A stretch of DNA of 64,000 bases from Achaetomiella virescens (GCA_031001845.1 JARNGD010000021.1:186001-250000); one strand, 5' to 3'; counted from the first letter of the stretch, positions 47,658 through 58,057 are shown. Made by a program: numbers and translations. Notes: a model not told the origin generated them from the letters alone.

Positions 47658-48945
47658 AGGCAACAACAATAAGTACAGGACATCGTGGATGGAGTGCACA
47701 GCTGATAACAACCAAGCAGGCTGCAACGCGACAAGCCGCAGGGAGGACTATGTACTACCTTGTATCAGAGAGTAGCCACTTCCCCGTTTAGAAGGCAATG
47801 AGGTCGGGGGCAGTTCCTCTCTCCGCCATTTGTAAACATGATTCGCTGATTGTGTCGCACCGCGACGCCGATCCGTGGGAGCTCAGAAGACAGAGAGGCC
47901 AAGCTGGAAAAGACACAGACCGGTTTGAAAAGGGCTGAGTTCGACCTCACGCAGGCCCAACTCACGAATGTGATCTCATTGGTTGCGTTGAGCGAAAAGT
48001 TGATGGGCAAGCTGCCGATCTGCGAGCTTGAGGCGACGCGGTCGGGGGAAGGAACAAGAGCCACGTACCAAGCTCTATGCAGTCAGCCACTATTTCTAGT
48101 TTTATCAGGCAAGTCTTATTTCTCACTGGACTTGCGTCAGATTCTCGAAGTGATTGGAGCTCGAGCTTCTTTGGGCTCAACATGAGTTGGAGAGAGGCCG
48201 TTTGATTTTACAACAACTGTTGGAAGATTGAAACAGCCAGAATTCTACTGGGACAGCTATAACCCGCGAGAGAACAGATATCGCAGGATATTTCAGGGTC
48301 GACTGACTTAGTGATAATTGATGCGTTTCAGAGTGGGTGTGCCGCTGAGGCTGTCCACTGATTTTCTCAACCAAAGCTCTCAGCTCTGCCCAACTAACTT
48401 CTCAAATTCTGGACAAACCTGCTCTTGTCAGCTGAATGAACCATGTGAACTGAAGGAGCTCTCACGTTTCATCGTCGATCTCAATTCCACCGCCTGCAAA
48501 TGTGCATCTCTACTAGGCCTCGTTTGGTGAAGCTGAAAATCGCGAGGATGCTCGAAAATGTCGTCATCTTGCCTGTCATAGCGCCTCTCTACACCAAATC
48601 TAATCGTCAAGACAAACCTTCCCCAAGATCACCTTCTCTCTTGCTCTGAACCCCCACGATCACGACATTACGCCCTCGCTACTGACCATTCTGATCTCCT
48701 TTCAACATTCCCGATGCAGGATAACGACACATCCCTTTGCAAGCCGAGCAAGTGTGGATACCGCACATCCAGCGCTAAAACGATTTTGTCCCCGTTCGTG
48801 TTATTGGCTGGCGAAGGAAATCCATCGTTCCCAAATTTCAGCGAGATCAGTACTTCTGCGTGATGTTACGTACTGGATTCTTCAGGGATAAATGTATAGT
48901 GGGATGTGGGAACTCGACCTCCTCTCTTGAAGCTGTCGAGCCGTG
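47658..48945. other. intergenic region with a short coiled-coil-like frame
   Basis: A plus-strand frame at 47850-48185 reads SEDREAKLEKTQTGLKRAEF and DLTQAQLTNVISLVALSEKL, which could form a coiled coil. No start context, domain or homolog was recognised. The rest shows nothing. Confidence 0.3.
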
Positions 48946-48957
48946 TATATATATAAG
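48946..48957 (+). promoter_or_regulatory. TATA box of the oxalate decarboxylase gene
   Basis: TATATATATAAG about 130 bp before the ATG at 49083, in normal TATA position. Confidence 0.55.
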
Positions 48958-49082
48958 CTCTAACTTGGTCGCAAGGCTCTGCATCGTCTTGCATGAAGCG
49001 CCTCGGTTGAGTCCCTCTCTCGTGTCATTCGTTACCACTCTCCATCCCAACACACTCATTGGTTCAGGGAGGCCTTTGAAAC

Positions 49083-50488
49083 ATGAAGGCTTCACTGCAA
49101 TTGTTGGCCCTGGCATTGCTGCACGCTGTGCTGGGAGCCACGGTCCCTCAGTTTGACCAGGGGCAACCCATCGATGGGAAAGGAAAGGGGGCTCCTCTCT
49201 TGGGTATATCCACCCTTTGGCTCGGGTTTTTCTGGGACCATGAACTGATCGCCTTGAACCACCTAGGCGGAACGAACCGTCAAATTGACATTGCCAATTC
49301 CGACAACCTTGGAAAACAGCCCACAGACAACGGAATCGTCCCCAACCTCAAGTGGCGCTTCTCGGACTCGAAGACGAGGCTTTTCAGGGGCGGATGGCTC
49401 CGGGAGCAGGTCATCCAGGACCTCCCCCAGAGCCACGACATCTCGGCTGCGCAACAGCATCTTTCGAAGGGGGCCATCCGCGAGCTGCATTGGCACCGTG
49501 TGGCAGAATGGGGCTTCGTGTACGCGGGATCCGTTCGTATCTCGGCTGTTGACGAGCATGGAAGATATCAAGTCGAGACGCTCAAATATGGCGACATTTG
49601 GTATTTCCCCAAGGGCGTGGCCCATACCGTTCAGGGTCTGGAGGACGAGAATGAATTCCTCCTGGTCTTCGACGACGCCGACTTCGACAAGATTGGGTCA
49701 GTTGTCTCTGAGACTACGTGTGTAAAAAGTCCAATGCATGCCTTCGCTAACCCCTCCACAGAACCACCTTCAACGTTGACGACTGGGTTGCGCACACGCC
49801 TCGCGATGTTGTAGCGAAGAACTTCGGTCTTGACCCTTCCGTCTTTGACCACGTCCCCAATCCGAACCCCAACATCTTCAACGGCACCGTCAGCACCAAG
49901 AATGTGACCGGAAACCCGGCGGACGTGCTCACCGGCGACGCGTCGTTCGTGTACAGGACCCTCCAAGCACAAGCCGGAGCCCGTTCCCGGCAAGGGTGGC
50001 CAGTTCTACAAGATCGACTCGACCAATTTTCCCGCCAGCAAAACTCTTGCCGCCACCTTCGTCACGCTCAAGCCTGGCGGCTTGCGGGAGCTGCACTGGC
50101 ACCCGAACGCCGAGGAATGGCTGTACTTCCACAAGGGCACGGCCCGCGCCACCGTCTTCATCGGCAATGCTGCTCGCGCACCTTTGACTTCAGTGCCGGC
50201 GACACGGCAGCCTTCCCTGACAACTCTGGGTCAGTCTCCAGTCTCCTCGATCAAAGAAAAGCAAGACATGCTGATAACTGGGTTCGCTTCTATAGCCACT
50301 ACATTGAGAACACATCCAAGACCGAGGACTTGGTCTGGATTGAGATTTACAAATCAGATCGCGTTGCGGATATCTCGTTGACACAATGGCTTGCACTGAC
50401 ACCGGCCGATCTCGTGGCCCAGACCCTCAACATTCCACTGGAGATTGCCGAGAAGTTGCAGAAGGAAAAGCAGGTGTTGGTCCCGTAA
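49083..50488 (+). CDS. secreted bicupin oxalate decarboxylase, two frameshifts
   Basis: Manganese enzyme that converts oxalate to formate and CO2, acting outside the cell or at the wall to control oxalate and pH. Start MKASLQLLALALLHAVLGAT is a signal peptide. Cupin 1 has RELHWHRVAEWGFVYAG and YFPKGVAHTVQGL (HxH...E...H metal set). Cupin 2 has RELHWHPNAEEWLYFHKGTA and DFSAGDTAAFPDNSGHYIEN with the last His. Introns 49204-49266, 49697-49761 and 50230-50295 splice in phase. The frame shifts near 49960 (before KHKPEPVPGKGGQFYKI) and near 50178 (before TFDFSAGD). Both halves are otherwise well conserved. The C-terminal PLEIAEKLQKEK fits the family end. The stop is at 50488. Confidence 0.88.
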
Positions 50489-50953
50489 AGATAGGCACGG
50501 CACCGGCAGCTGAGGGTGTTCCAGGGAGAATAATGGGAGAGGCGTTAGGAACAGAGAGAGTCACCGAGTAATAGTTTTAGTACTAGTATTAATGTTCTAG
50601 CCACCAGCCACTAATTTTCAACTCCTGATTAGAGAGTCATTTCGCCTTTTTACGTAGGCCGTCTGCATCAAGCAGAATAGCCTCCTTTCAAGAACTTGTT
50701 AATGTCCAACACGTTCTCCGTCAATGCACCAAATACCGTTGCCGTCGAAGGTATCCCCGCCCAGAACCATCAGGTGCAGCCGACTCTAGGGTGAAAGCGC
50801 ACCGTAACCTCTTCAAAGACGAATTGAATGCCCCAATCCCTATCTAGACAACGAGACGTCGATTGCCAAAGGTAAGATGCAGTATCGCCGCAGATATCGC
50901 CACATGTCGGCCAATTCTTCACCAGTTTGCTACGGGCCGCATGCTAAGTAAAC
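50489..50953. other. intergenic region, no gene seen
   Basis: Spacer between the convergent 3' ends of the oxalate decarboxylase and DUF3435 fragment. No feature was recognised. Confidence 0.5.
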
Positions 50954-51888
50954 TCATGCCCGTAATTTAATGCCTAGGACCCTCTCCACATGATTTTTGA
51001 AATGGTTCGAGTGTTTGAACTCCAGCGCCTGCCCCCTGCATTTAAGGTGATTGCACGATATCTGCTTCACGCCGCCGAGCTGTTGCACATGCTTCCTATC
51101 AAAATGGTCATACATCACCGCCGGTTCGACAGTACCTGAATGTCCTTTCCTCATAGGACAGGGTTCCATCCCCGATGTAGATGGACATTGCTTCCTGTCC
51201 ATCAGCAGCGGGAAGGGCTCCGGCGCGGGAGACTCCTCCTTCGCTGTGACGTCGGCCCGCGCCCTCCGTCGGATGCATTTCCGCTTCGCGGTCTCTCGTT
51301 TGCCGCATAGGGCGACTATGAGCTCGGCCGCCTGGATGCGGAGTTCGAGCAGTTCTGTAGCGCTTAAGTTGTCCGGCTGGTTGCAGAGGATCTCGGCGAG
51401 TTGAGCGCGCTCACGGATATGTAGGTCGGTAGTCGGCTCAGCGTATTCCTCTTCCTTTTGCCCATCAGCCTCAATGTCCCAGGTCGGGCGGTTGTGAAAG
51501 TAATCTTCCCGGTAGGCTCGCCGGACAGCATTCTTCTGCCGCGCCGCCTTAGCCGCGATCAACCTGGTAAGTTCTCGAATTTGGTCCTTGTTCTAGGTGC
51601 CTTTGATCCGCTATTGGCCACCTTTGAGCTGTGCCCTCTCCCCTGCAGCGCCTCAATCTCCAGATCGGGCGGCATCATCTTCCAGACCTCATCCGGGACT
51701 ATATCCTTGCTCGCACGGAGGTCCCGCATGAGGCCAATGTACGAAAGCATTCCGAGAAGGCTGTCCTCGGTTGACTCGTCTAGGAATGCGTTCTGAAGGT
51801 GGAAGCCGACCTTTTCGTTGATGTATGCGCTGTTGAACGTAGCACACTTTGGGTCGTGGCGCATCTCATCTTGCTCTTTCAATTGCAC
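50954..51888 (-). pseudogene. DUF3435 (FluG-type) tyrosine-recombinase-like protein, C-terminal remnant
   Basis: About 310 residues of the C-terminal part. It reads KEQDEMRHDPKCATFNSAYI (block conserved in this family), VGFHLQNAFLDESTEDSLLG, YIGLMRDLRASKDIVPDEVW, and after a frame change near 51565 LIAAKAARQKNAVRRAYRED, YFHNRPTWDIE, RAQLAEILCNQPDNLSATEL, LIVALCGKRETAKRKCIRRR, PFPLLMDRKQCP and VMYDHFDRKHVQQLGGVKQI, ending HFKNHVERVLGIKLRA. DUF3435 proteins include the 'captain' recombinases that move Starship giant elements, although many family members are not captains. The N-terminal recombinase core is absent upstream of 51888, so this copy cannot act alone. The Tyr in FNSAYIN may be the catalytic one (inference). 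Confidence 0.75.
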
Positions 51889-52152
51889 CCTGCCTTACAC
51901 GGTAATCTGAGCTCACTGGCAATTTAGTGCCTGGGACTGTTGCCAGTTCAACACCATCCTTCCAGTGGCATTGACTGCCCTCGGTCCAACCATTGTCAAT
52001 GACCGGCGTCCCTGGCAGCCAGGAAGCCACACAGCAATTAGAACACCAACCCCCATCTCATTCCCCAGCCCCTCTAAGTCGATAATCCTTGGATCCCTCG
52101 CGCCGCTATTAGTCTGAGAGGTTCATTACGAGAAATGAGGGGAACAGATACG
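51889..52152. other. spacer, no gene seen
   Basis: Short stretch between the DUF3435 remnant and the lipase gene. It contains only short frames. Confidence 0.4.
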
Positions 52153-53347
52153 TTACGCACCGTCTGCCTTGCTGCCCGACTTCTCCCTGATCCGCTGTAC
52201 GGCCGTCACATAGGCACCAGACGCGTGGTTCTCTCTCATCTTTACCACCATCTCCAGGATTCTTATAGGCCAGTAAACAAAAAGCCACAACTTGTCAATC
52301 CAGTTGAGCTCATGTTCGGCTTCCTCTTTTTTGATATCGTGCCGCTCGATGCCATAATGGGCCCGGTGGTAGCGCGGCTGCAGCACGATTGGGATGCCAA
52401 CATGGCGATACCTCCGGTCGGCGGCCGTTCCGAGCTTGAGGCTGGCGGGGATTCCGAGCGGTGTAGCTTGGTGCGTCGATCCGGGACGGTGGGACCGGGT
52501 CTGCGTCCATCATAACCCGGAAGGACTTGGTGTCTTTAAAGAGGTTGCAAAGGGCCTCGTTGCCTACGCGGGCGATCCGAGAGTGACGCAGGTAACGTCT
52601 GCGCTGGGCCACCGAACTCTGCACCACGCTGAGCACAGAGTAGCCAGCGCGGCATCCAAACTGTGGCCGCAAACCTTGATCTTGGTTGGTCTGTCTTTGA
52701 CGAGGTGATAGATGCTTTGCTCTAGCTTTCTTGCCGTATAGAAGATCGTTGAAAGCATACAAAAAACCTTCGTGAATAAGTACGGGGCTATTCATGATGT
52801 AGTCGCAATGGAGCCAGTCGATTTCCCCAGTCAAATCGAACGCGAGATCGGTCCAGGCATTGCTGGCAAAGCCCTACCACTTCGATGGGTTGAAGAAGTC
52901 CATGGCGGCCGAGGGCCAGTCGGTGCCTCTGAAGGCGAGGACGAGTGTATCGTCGTTCCGGATCCCCAGATGGACATGAGCATTGACAGTGAGAAATCTG
53001 AACCTGGAAGGGAAGCTCGGCAATTGAATCTCGATCTTGCTATGTCCTCCTTCAACATTGCCACCCAATTCCCACGCCAGCGCCCGGAACTCGGCACCAT
53101 CGCAATTTCTATAAGCCAAGTCTGCATACCGGATCAGATGGGAGTACCGACTCAGCCATTCGGCCATGTTGTAAGCTGTGCGAAGTATCCCGTGAGACAA
53201 CCAAATAGTATTAAGATGGTTTTCTGGAGGTAGCAGTTGTTGGCTGCCGCGCTTGGTTGACCGCTGGTTGACAGACGGAACGGTGGAAGCACGGCGTAGG
53301 CCTATCAGCAAAGTCCAGAGGGGACGGGGCCCTTCATATGCCACCAC
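52153..53347 (-). pseudogene. class-3 lipase (Lipase_3), frameshifted, altered nucleophile motif
   Basis: Alpha/beta hydrolase acting on lipid esters. Start MVAYEGPRPLWTLLIGL at 53347. Then WLSRYSHLIRYADLAYRNCD, DDTLVLAFRGTDW (the oxyanion-side FRGT block), and after a frame change IDWLHCDYIM and VLIHEGFLYAFNDLLY. The nucleophile elbow reads KVCGHSLDAALATLCSAW, where the family has GHSLG: the second Gly codon is GAT, a G-to-A change. TCVTLGSP, RVGNEALCNLF, then the Asp region FRVMMDADPVPY and the His region RYRHVGI follow, ending at 52153. At least three frame changes are needed (near 52870, 52720, 52580). With the Gly loss this is likely a pseudogene, though Ser, Asp and His remain. Confidence 0.75.
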
Positions 53348-54034
53348 GTCATTTCCTCCGTACTAGTCCATATAGCACTAGGATACAGGTACACAGCCTG
53401 TCGGTCCGGTAACGAACTAACAACTGTGGGCAGCCGACCCATCGTCAATGAATGCTGATTAGCCGCGGACTGCCGCCTCTAGGCTGTAGCTAGCCAGAGA
53501 TCAATGAGTCAACAGATAACCACTAGAAGACCATCACTAGCTTGCGTAACATCTACTAGCTTATACGCTTTGCCGGCCCATCGTGGGCCTAGCATTACTT
53601 TTCCCGGGTCGCCAGTGCCTCGTTTCGGTGCCGTGTTGTGGTCGCAACACGTTCAAGTTCTCGGTCGATCGAGTGTCGACTGCCTGACGCAACCGACCAT
53701 TGCATTGACGCCGACCAGCGCACGACAACCGGACCACGGCATCACGGTGATGGGGTTTTCTCGTCATTGCCGTCATCGCCCCGGACATCAGACAACAGAA
53801 CCACCGGCAACGGCCGGACCTACAGCCTGTCGGTCCAATCAACGGACAACCACTAAGAGACCATCACCAAATTGCGGAAATATAAGCAACCATGCAGATA
53901 CAGAATCTAAGTCTAGGGGTACGGAGCCAAACTCCCGTGGGTGGAGAGACTAGACTATACGAATATAACGTCTAGACTAAACCGAGGTAGAGCTTAACCG
54001 TACACCCTGCTCTAATGTGAACGGCATTAGCGAC
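53348..54034. other. divergent spacer between lipase and DUF2235 genes, with a diverged repeat
   Basis: About 690 bp that should hold both promoters. The words CAGCCTGTCGGTCC (53396 and 53823) and AACCACTA-(A/G)AGACCATCAC (53518 and 53848) occur twice in the same order but with different spacing, as in a duplicated and partly deleted segment. Confidence 0.4.
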
Positions 54035-56271
54035 ATGGCTCCTGTGCAAGTTGGCTGCGCCCACGAGGCGTCGAGCGGCCAGATTGCCAACAACAAGCGT
54101 CTTATCATCTGCTGCGATGGAACGTGGAATAATAGGTGGACAACAACTGCAAATCCGTACTCTCGCTGCCTTTCTGACAAAAGTTCACAGCAATGTGAAA
54201 TCTGATCCCCGACCAACGTCAGCCGGCTCTCCGCCGCTTTTGCCCGGAAGTGCTGTTCGGGCATGCCGCAGATCGTCTACTATCACCCAGGCGTCGGCAG
54301 CACCGAGTCGTCCAAGGTAGCGCGTGTCGTTGAAGGAATCACGGCGGTGGCGTTGTCCGGGATATTGCCGAGTCATACCGGTTCATCTGCGACAACTTCA
54401 ACCCTAAGGATGAACATCCTCATTGGTTTCTCACGTGGCGCCTTCACGGCCCGCTCCGTCCCGCAATGGTCTGCTCCCTTGGGTTTCTCAAACCGCTCAG
54501 GCCTCGACCAGTTTCCGCACATCTTCAACGACTATAAGACCTGGCACCAATGGCACAAGGAGCCATTCGACGAGAAGAAGCACCTCGTGGGCATCACTCT
54601 CGAGAATCTGAAAAAACTCCATAATTCGAAGCCGCAAAGAAGCGGAAGCCGCCCAAGGTGACCAGTGTAGCCACCGAGGGGGTGGGACAGCTGCCGTCGC
54701 AACAGTCCGATGAGGCTTTGGCCCTGGAGCTCAAGGCCGAAAAGGGGCACTGTACGAAGAGATTGCACGTATAAGGGGCGAGGACAGGCTTAAACTCATG
54801 GCGGATATCTATAGAAAGATGCTCAAGGAGGTTTGCCCACCTCCCTTATAAACCTTCCGCTGTAAGTCACTAACCATACCCTATGTAGCATGAGCTGTTG
54901 CTATGCTCAAAAGAGGGGAAGGACTGGGTGCCTATCGAGGGGCATATCCAGGCTGTCGGCGTGTGGGACACGGTGGGGAGCCTGGGCATCCCGTGCATTC
55001 CGCCTTTGTGGCACAGCCGTGGAGATCCAGAGGCGCGTTTCCATCCGTGAGATATTGGGAGCAAACGCTGATCCGACATACAGATCCGATTCGTAAGCCC
55101 CAATGTCAATCCCAGGGTCAAGTACGCTTTCCACGCGATTGCTCTGGATGAGTGGCGGCACGCGTTTCACTGCACCATTGGGGAAAACGAGGTAACGGCG
55201 ACAACGAGACTCGGCTGCGCCAAGTTTGGTTCCCCGGCACCCACTGCAATGTCGGTGGAGGCTGGGAGGACCAGCAGATTGCCACCATTGCCCTTGCATG
55301 TAGGTGCCTTATTCACGCCTTCAAAGCCGACTGCACACCGCCCAGGGCTAACCGGAGTTGCAGGGATGGCCGACCAACTCACTTCAATCGGGGTGGAGTT
55401 TAGCAAGCCAGAAATGAGCCGCATTTTCTACTATATGCATCCCAGAGCTAAAGCGCGCAAGTGGGGGCTGGGCCTTTATCCGCAACCCTAACTCCCCGAC
55501 AGCCTATCCTGACTGGGTCTGGTCCTACGTCGCTGCGCCCTATCGCAAGATCACGCAGGGCACCACGGACTACCGACACGGACACCCGGCGGCTATCTTG
55601 ATGACAACGGCCAGAAGCTCGTCAACCCCAACGAGCTCATCCACCCCTGCGTCCGTATTCGGTACCTATACGGTGGCGAACATGGACGATGCAGGCCCCT
55701 GGGCATGCCGCGCCCTCACCGAACGGGGCTACCGCCTCGAGGGGCGCGATACGCCAGCCACCGAGGTACGGAAAAGTCGCGACCCGACGCCGAGGCCGCG
55801 TACTACAGCATTCGCGGTCCTGTCACGCCCTACTACGACGTCCCCCCCTCCATCAGCGCTGCCGGGACGGACAAAAATCCCTTCGTCAAGGTGCAGCAGC
55901 CGCACGAAAGCGAACTGTACCAGCTCCCGGAGCCGCGGTCATACTGGGTATGGAAGCACGAGGACGGCGGGGAGCTGCCCGAGGAGCACATCGGAATGTG
56001 GGAGCGCTTGTTCATCACGGTCAACGAGAAGCTAGTGAGGTGGCAGGAGTACGCGGATGCCAAAGGGGTAGCGGCTGCCTGTGCGGAGAAGAAGGGCATC
56101 TTCAGGTGGGCGAGCGGCGCCATCAAGTCAGCGTGTGTCCGCGCGCCACAGCCGCCGACGCCCCTGGCGGCGAAGCTCAGGTATGGGAAGATCCCTGAGA
56201 CATATGGGTACCATGATCTAGTCTCTTGGCAGAAGGGAGATACTCAGCCAAGCAAGTCGGCGATCATTTGA
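54035..56271 (+). pseudogene. DUF2235 alpha/beta hydrolase (Tle1-like fold), multiple frameshifts
   Basis: DUF2235 proteins are alpha/beta hydrolases. Bacterial members include type VI phospholipase effectors; fungal roles are largely unknown. Start MAPVQVGCAHEASSGQI at 54035. Then NNKRLIICCDGTWNN (family start block), the pieces SRLSAAFARK and PQIVYYHPGVGSTES, YRFICDNFNPKDE, and LIGFSRGAFTARSV with the nucleophile Ser. After a spliced or shifted section come HIQAVGVWDTVGSLGIP, YAFHAIALDEWRHAF and VWFPGTHCNVGGGWEDQQIA (the distal catalytic block). A long fungal C-extension reads YYDVPPSISAAGTDKNPF and YQLPEPRSYWVWKHEDGG, with HIGMWERLFITVNEKLV, and stops at 56271. At least five frame changes occur. 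All hydrolase motifs are present, so it is either a recent pseudogene or mis-sequenced. Confidence 0.78.
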
Positions 56272-56593
56272 GCTTGAGCGCCATTCTTGTATTTCGGTAA
56301 CTTAGATTTTTGTGTCATTACACCTAGTTATGGGGACTCGGTCTCATTTCGTAAATGATGAAAAAGAGAGAAAGGAAAAAGAACAGTCTAAAGCGAATAC
56401 CGCTACAGTTCAAATGCCCTGACTATGGTGGTTACTGGACCAGGAGAAAACTAACAGAATCTGGGCCGAAGCAAGCCACGCAAAACTATAAGCGATCAAC
56501 AAAGGCATCTTACTGTACATAATAGCAATCGCCGCCGCACCAACAAAACGGGATTAAGCCGGGAATGAGCTGTTAGTGCTGCAGCTGAATATC
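56272..56593. other. short AT-richer spacer before the transposon nest
   Basis: No gene was seen. It may be the interior of the element whose right end is at 56594-56618, but no partner end was found upstream. Confidence 0.4.
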
Positions 56594-56618
56594 AGTGCCG
56601 CTCGCTTATAAAGTACGT
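56594..56618 (-). repeat. orphan right TIR of a Pogo-like element
   Basis: Read on the minus strand from 56618 it is ACGTACTTTATAAGCGAG followed by CGGCACT, with TA at 56619-56620. It matches the start of the other TIRs in this window. No left partner was found, so this is the broken end of a related element. Confidence 0.6.
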
Positions 56619-56664
56619 TAAACCTAATAAGAAGAGAACGCCACGTAGGTATGCTGCGACACTA

Positions 56665-57757
56665 ACGTACATTATAAGCGAGTCGCGCATTCTCCACTAC
56701 GATGCGCTCCCTTTACACTTAACATCAAATTTTTCTACCACCCAATATGCCTCCTACTTCAAAGGAAGCGAGGGTAGTCAGAGCCCTTGAAGCTCTCCGA
56801 AACGACAAAAAGTTAAGCCTCAGAGCCGTAGCCAAGCTCTATAATGTCCCAGCTTCAACCCTCCGTAACCGACGCGCTAGCCGACCTGCACGACGCGACA
56901 CTACACCCAACTCGCGCGGGCTCACTGATTCCGAAGAGAAGGCTATTGTTAGATATATCTTTGAGCTATCTGCGCGATCTTTTCCACCAAGACTACGTGG
57001 TGTAGAAGATATGGCCAACCAACTGCTGCGCGCACGCGACGCGCCACCTATCGGCAAGCTCTAGGCCCACAACTTCGTCAAACGCCAGCCAGAGCTCCAT
57101 ATGCGTTATGCCCGTCGATACGACTACCAGAGGGCTAAGTGTGAGGACCCAAGGACCATTGTCGAGTGGTTTACGGCCTGGCACTATATAACACTGGGTC
57201 TTCCGGATACCACACAACTCTCGAGAAACCGAAGCGTAGTCAACGCTCATCAAGACTCGCATTGCCAACCGCCAAAACAGCTCCCTAACCTCGATGTTAG
57301 CTGCTGTAGACCAGCTTGCCAAGGGTACAATAGCGGTAATGCACCAGGTGGCTCTCCTTCAGGCAGAGGTCTCTTCGTTCCGCAAGGCCAATGAGGCACT
57401 AAGCAAGCGCCGGAGGGCTAAAAAAACACGCGTACAGCTTGGAGGATCACTTACGGTGCAAGATATACAGATTTACTAGGCCAGAAGGCCGTAGGTGGGG
57501 ATGGAGCACAAGAAACGCAGCAGGATAGTGGTTGGTGCAGGGGGGTCTCGTATGAGGATTCGGAGCTGTAGTGTATATGGCAAGCCTGGCTATAATGCGC
57601 GCACTTGCCAGGAGGCCGCAGAATCATCTGATCCAGCTATTCCTGATGTAATTGTAGTTGGTTCCTAGTGTTGTTGTGTTGCATTTAGGTATATATGTTG
57701 GAGGGTAGTGGAGAGTGCGCGGCTCGCTTATATGCGCGACTCGCTTATATTATACGT
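56665..57757 (+). mobile_element. internally deleted Pogo/Fot-type transposon
   Basis: A 1,093-bp relative of the element at 7246-9099. TA precedes it (56663-56664); CA follows it (57758-57759), probably a mutated TA. The right TIR read inward has TATAAGCGAGTCGCGCA and TATAAGCGAGCCGCGCA in tandem. The left TIR has only the first unit, then TTCTCC, so it lost one unit. Compared with the full element, the interior jumps from the position matching about 7775 to that matching about 8525, which removes the whole DDE catalytic domain. It can therefore only move in trans. Confidence 0.85.
56747..57668 (+). pseudogene. deleted Pogo/Fot transposase
   Basis: The N-terminal HTH is preserved (MPPTSKEARVVRAL, KLSLRAVAKLYNVPASTLRN, FPPRLRGVEDMANQLL). 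A TAG at 57062 replaces the Trp codon TGG of the 7.3-kb copy, a G-to-A change. After KRQPELHMRYARRYDYQRA the frame jumps over the catalytic domain to the C-terminal part (MLAAVDQLAKGTIAVMHQVA and KRRRAKKTRVQLGG), ending at TAG 57666-57668. The zinc knuckle near 57590 lacks its first Cys codons. Confidence 0.8.
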
Positions 57758-57759
57758 CA

Positions 57760-57802
57760 ACGTACATTATAAGCGAACGGTCCATATAAGCGAGCGGTCC
57801 AC
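57760..57802 (+). repeat. orphan left TIR of a Pogo-like element
   Basis: Starts ACGTACAT and contains the tandem units TATAAGCGAACGGTCCA and TATAAGCGAGCGGTCCA. It stands only two bases (CA) after the right end of the deleted element. Its interior is replaced by the solo LTR beginning at 57807, so no right end is seen. Confidence 0.7.
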
Positions 57803-58057
57803 TTCATGTAACGGGCTGAGCCCTGGGCAGGCCTCGGCGACCCTCGGCCAACCCTAACCCTCGTTGTGCACCCCGCCCCTGAATCTCAACACCAACATCG
57901 TGGGCAGCGACCCTCATCGTGCCTGCCTCTTTCGGGCTGTTGCCTCCTCTTGCACAGGCAGAAAGGCCACGTCATCAGAATGGGGATGACCTCTTCCCAT
58001 TCCTCTTCCTCCTTCTCTTCTTCTTCTCCTTTTCTCTTCAAGATTGGATGTACTCGT

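Noticed and set aside
57840..57860. Telomere-like CCCTAACCC
   Set aside because: A single copy inside an LTR that also occurs near 63.69 kb with the same context, not a telomeric array.
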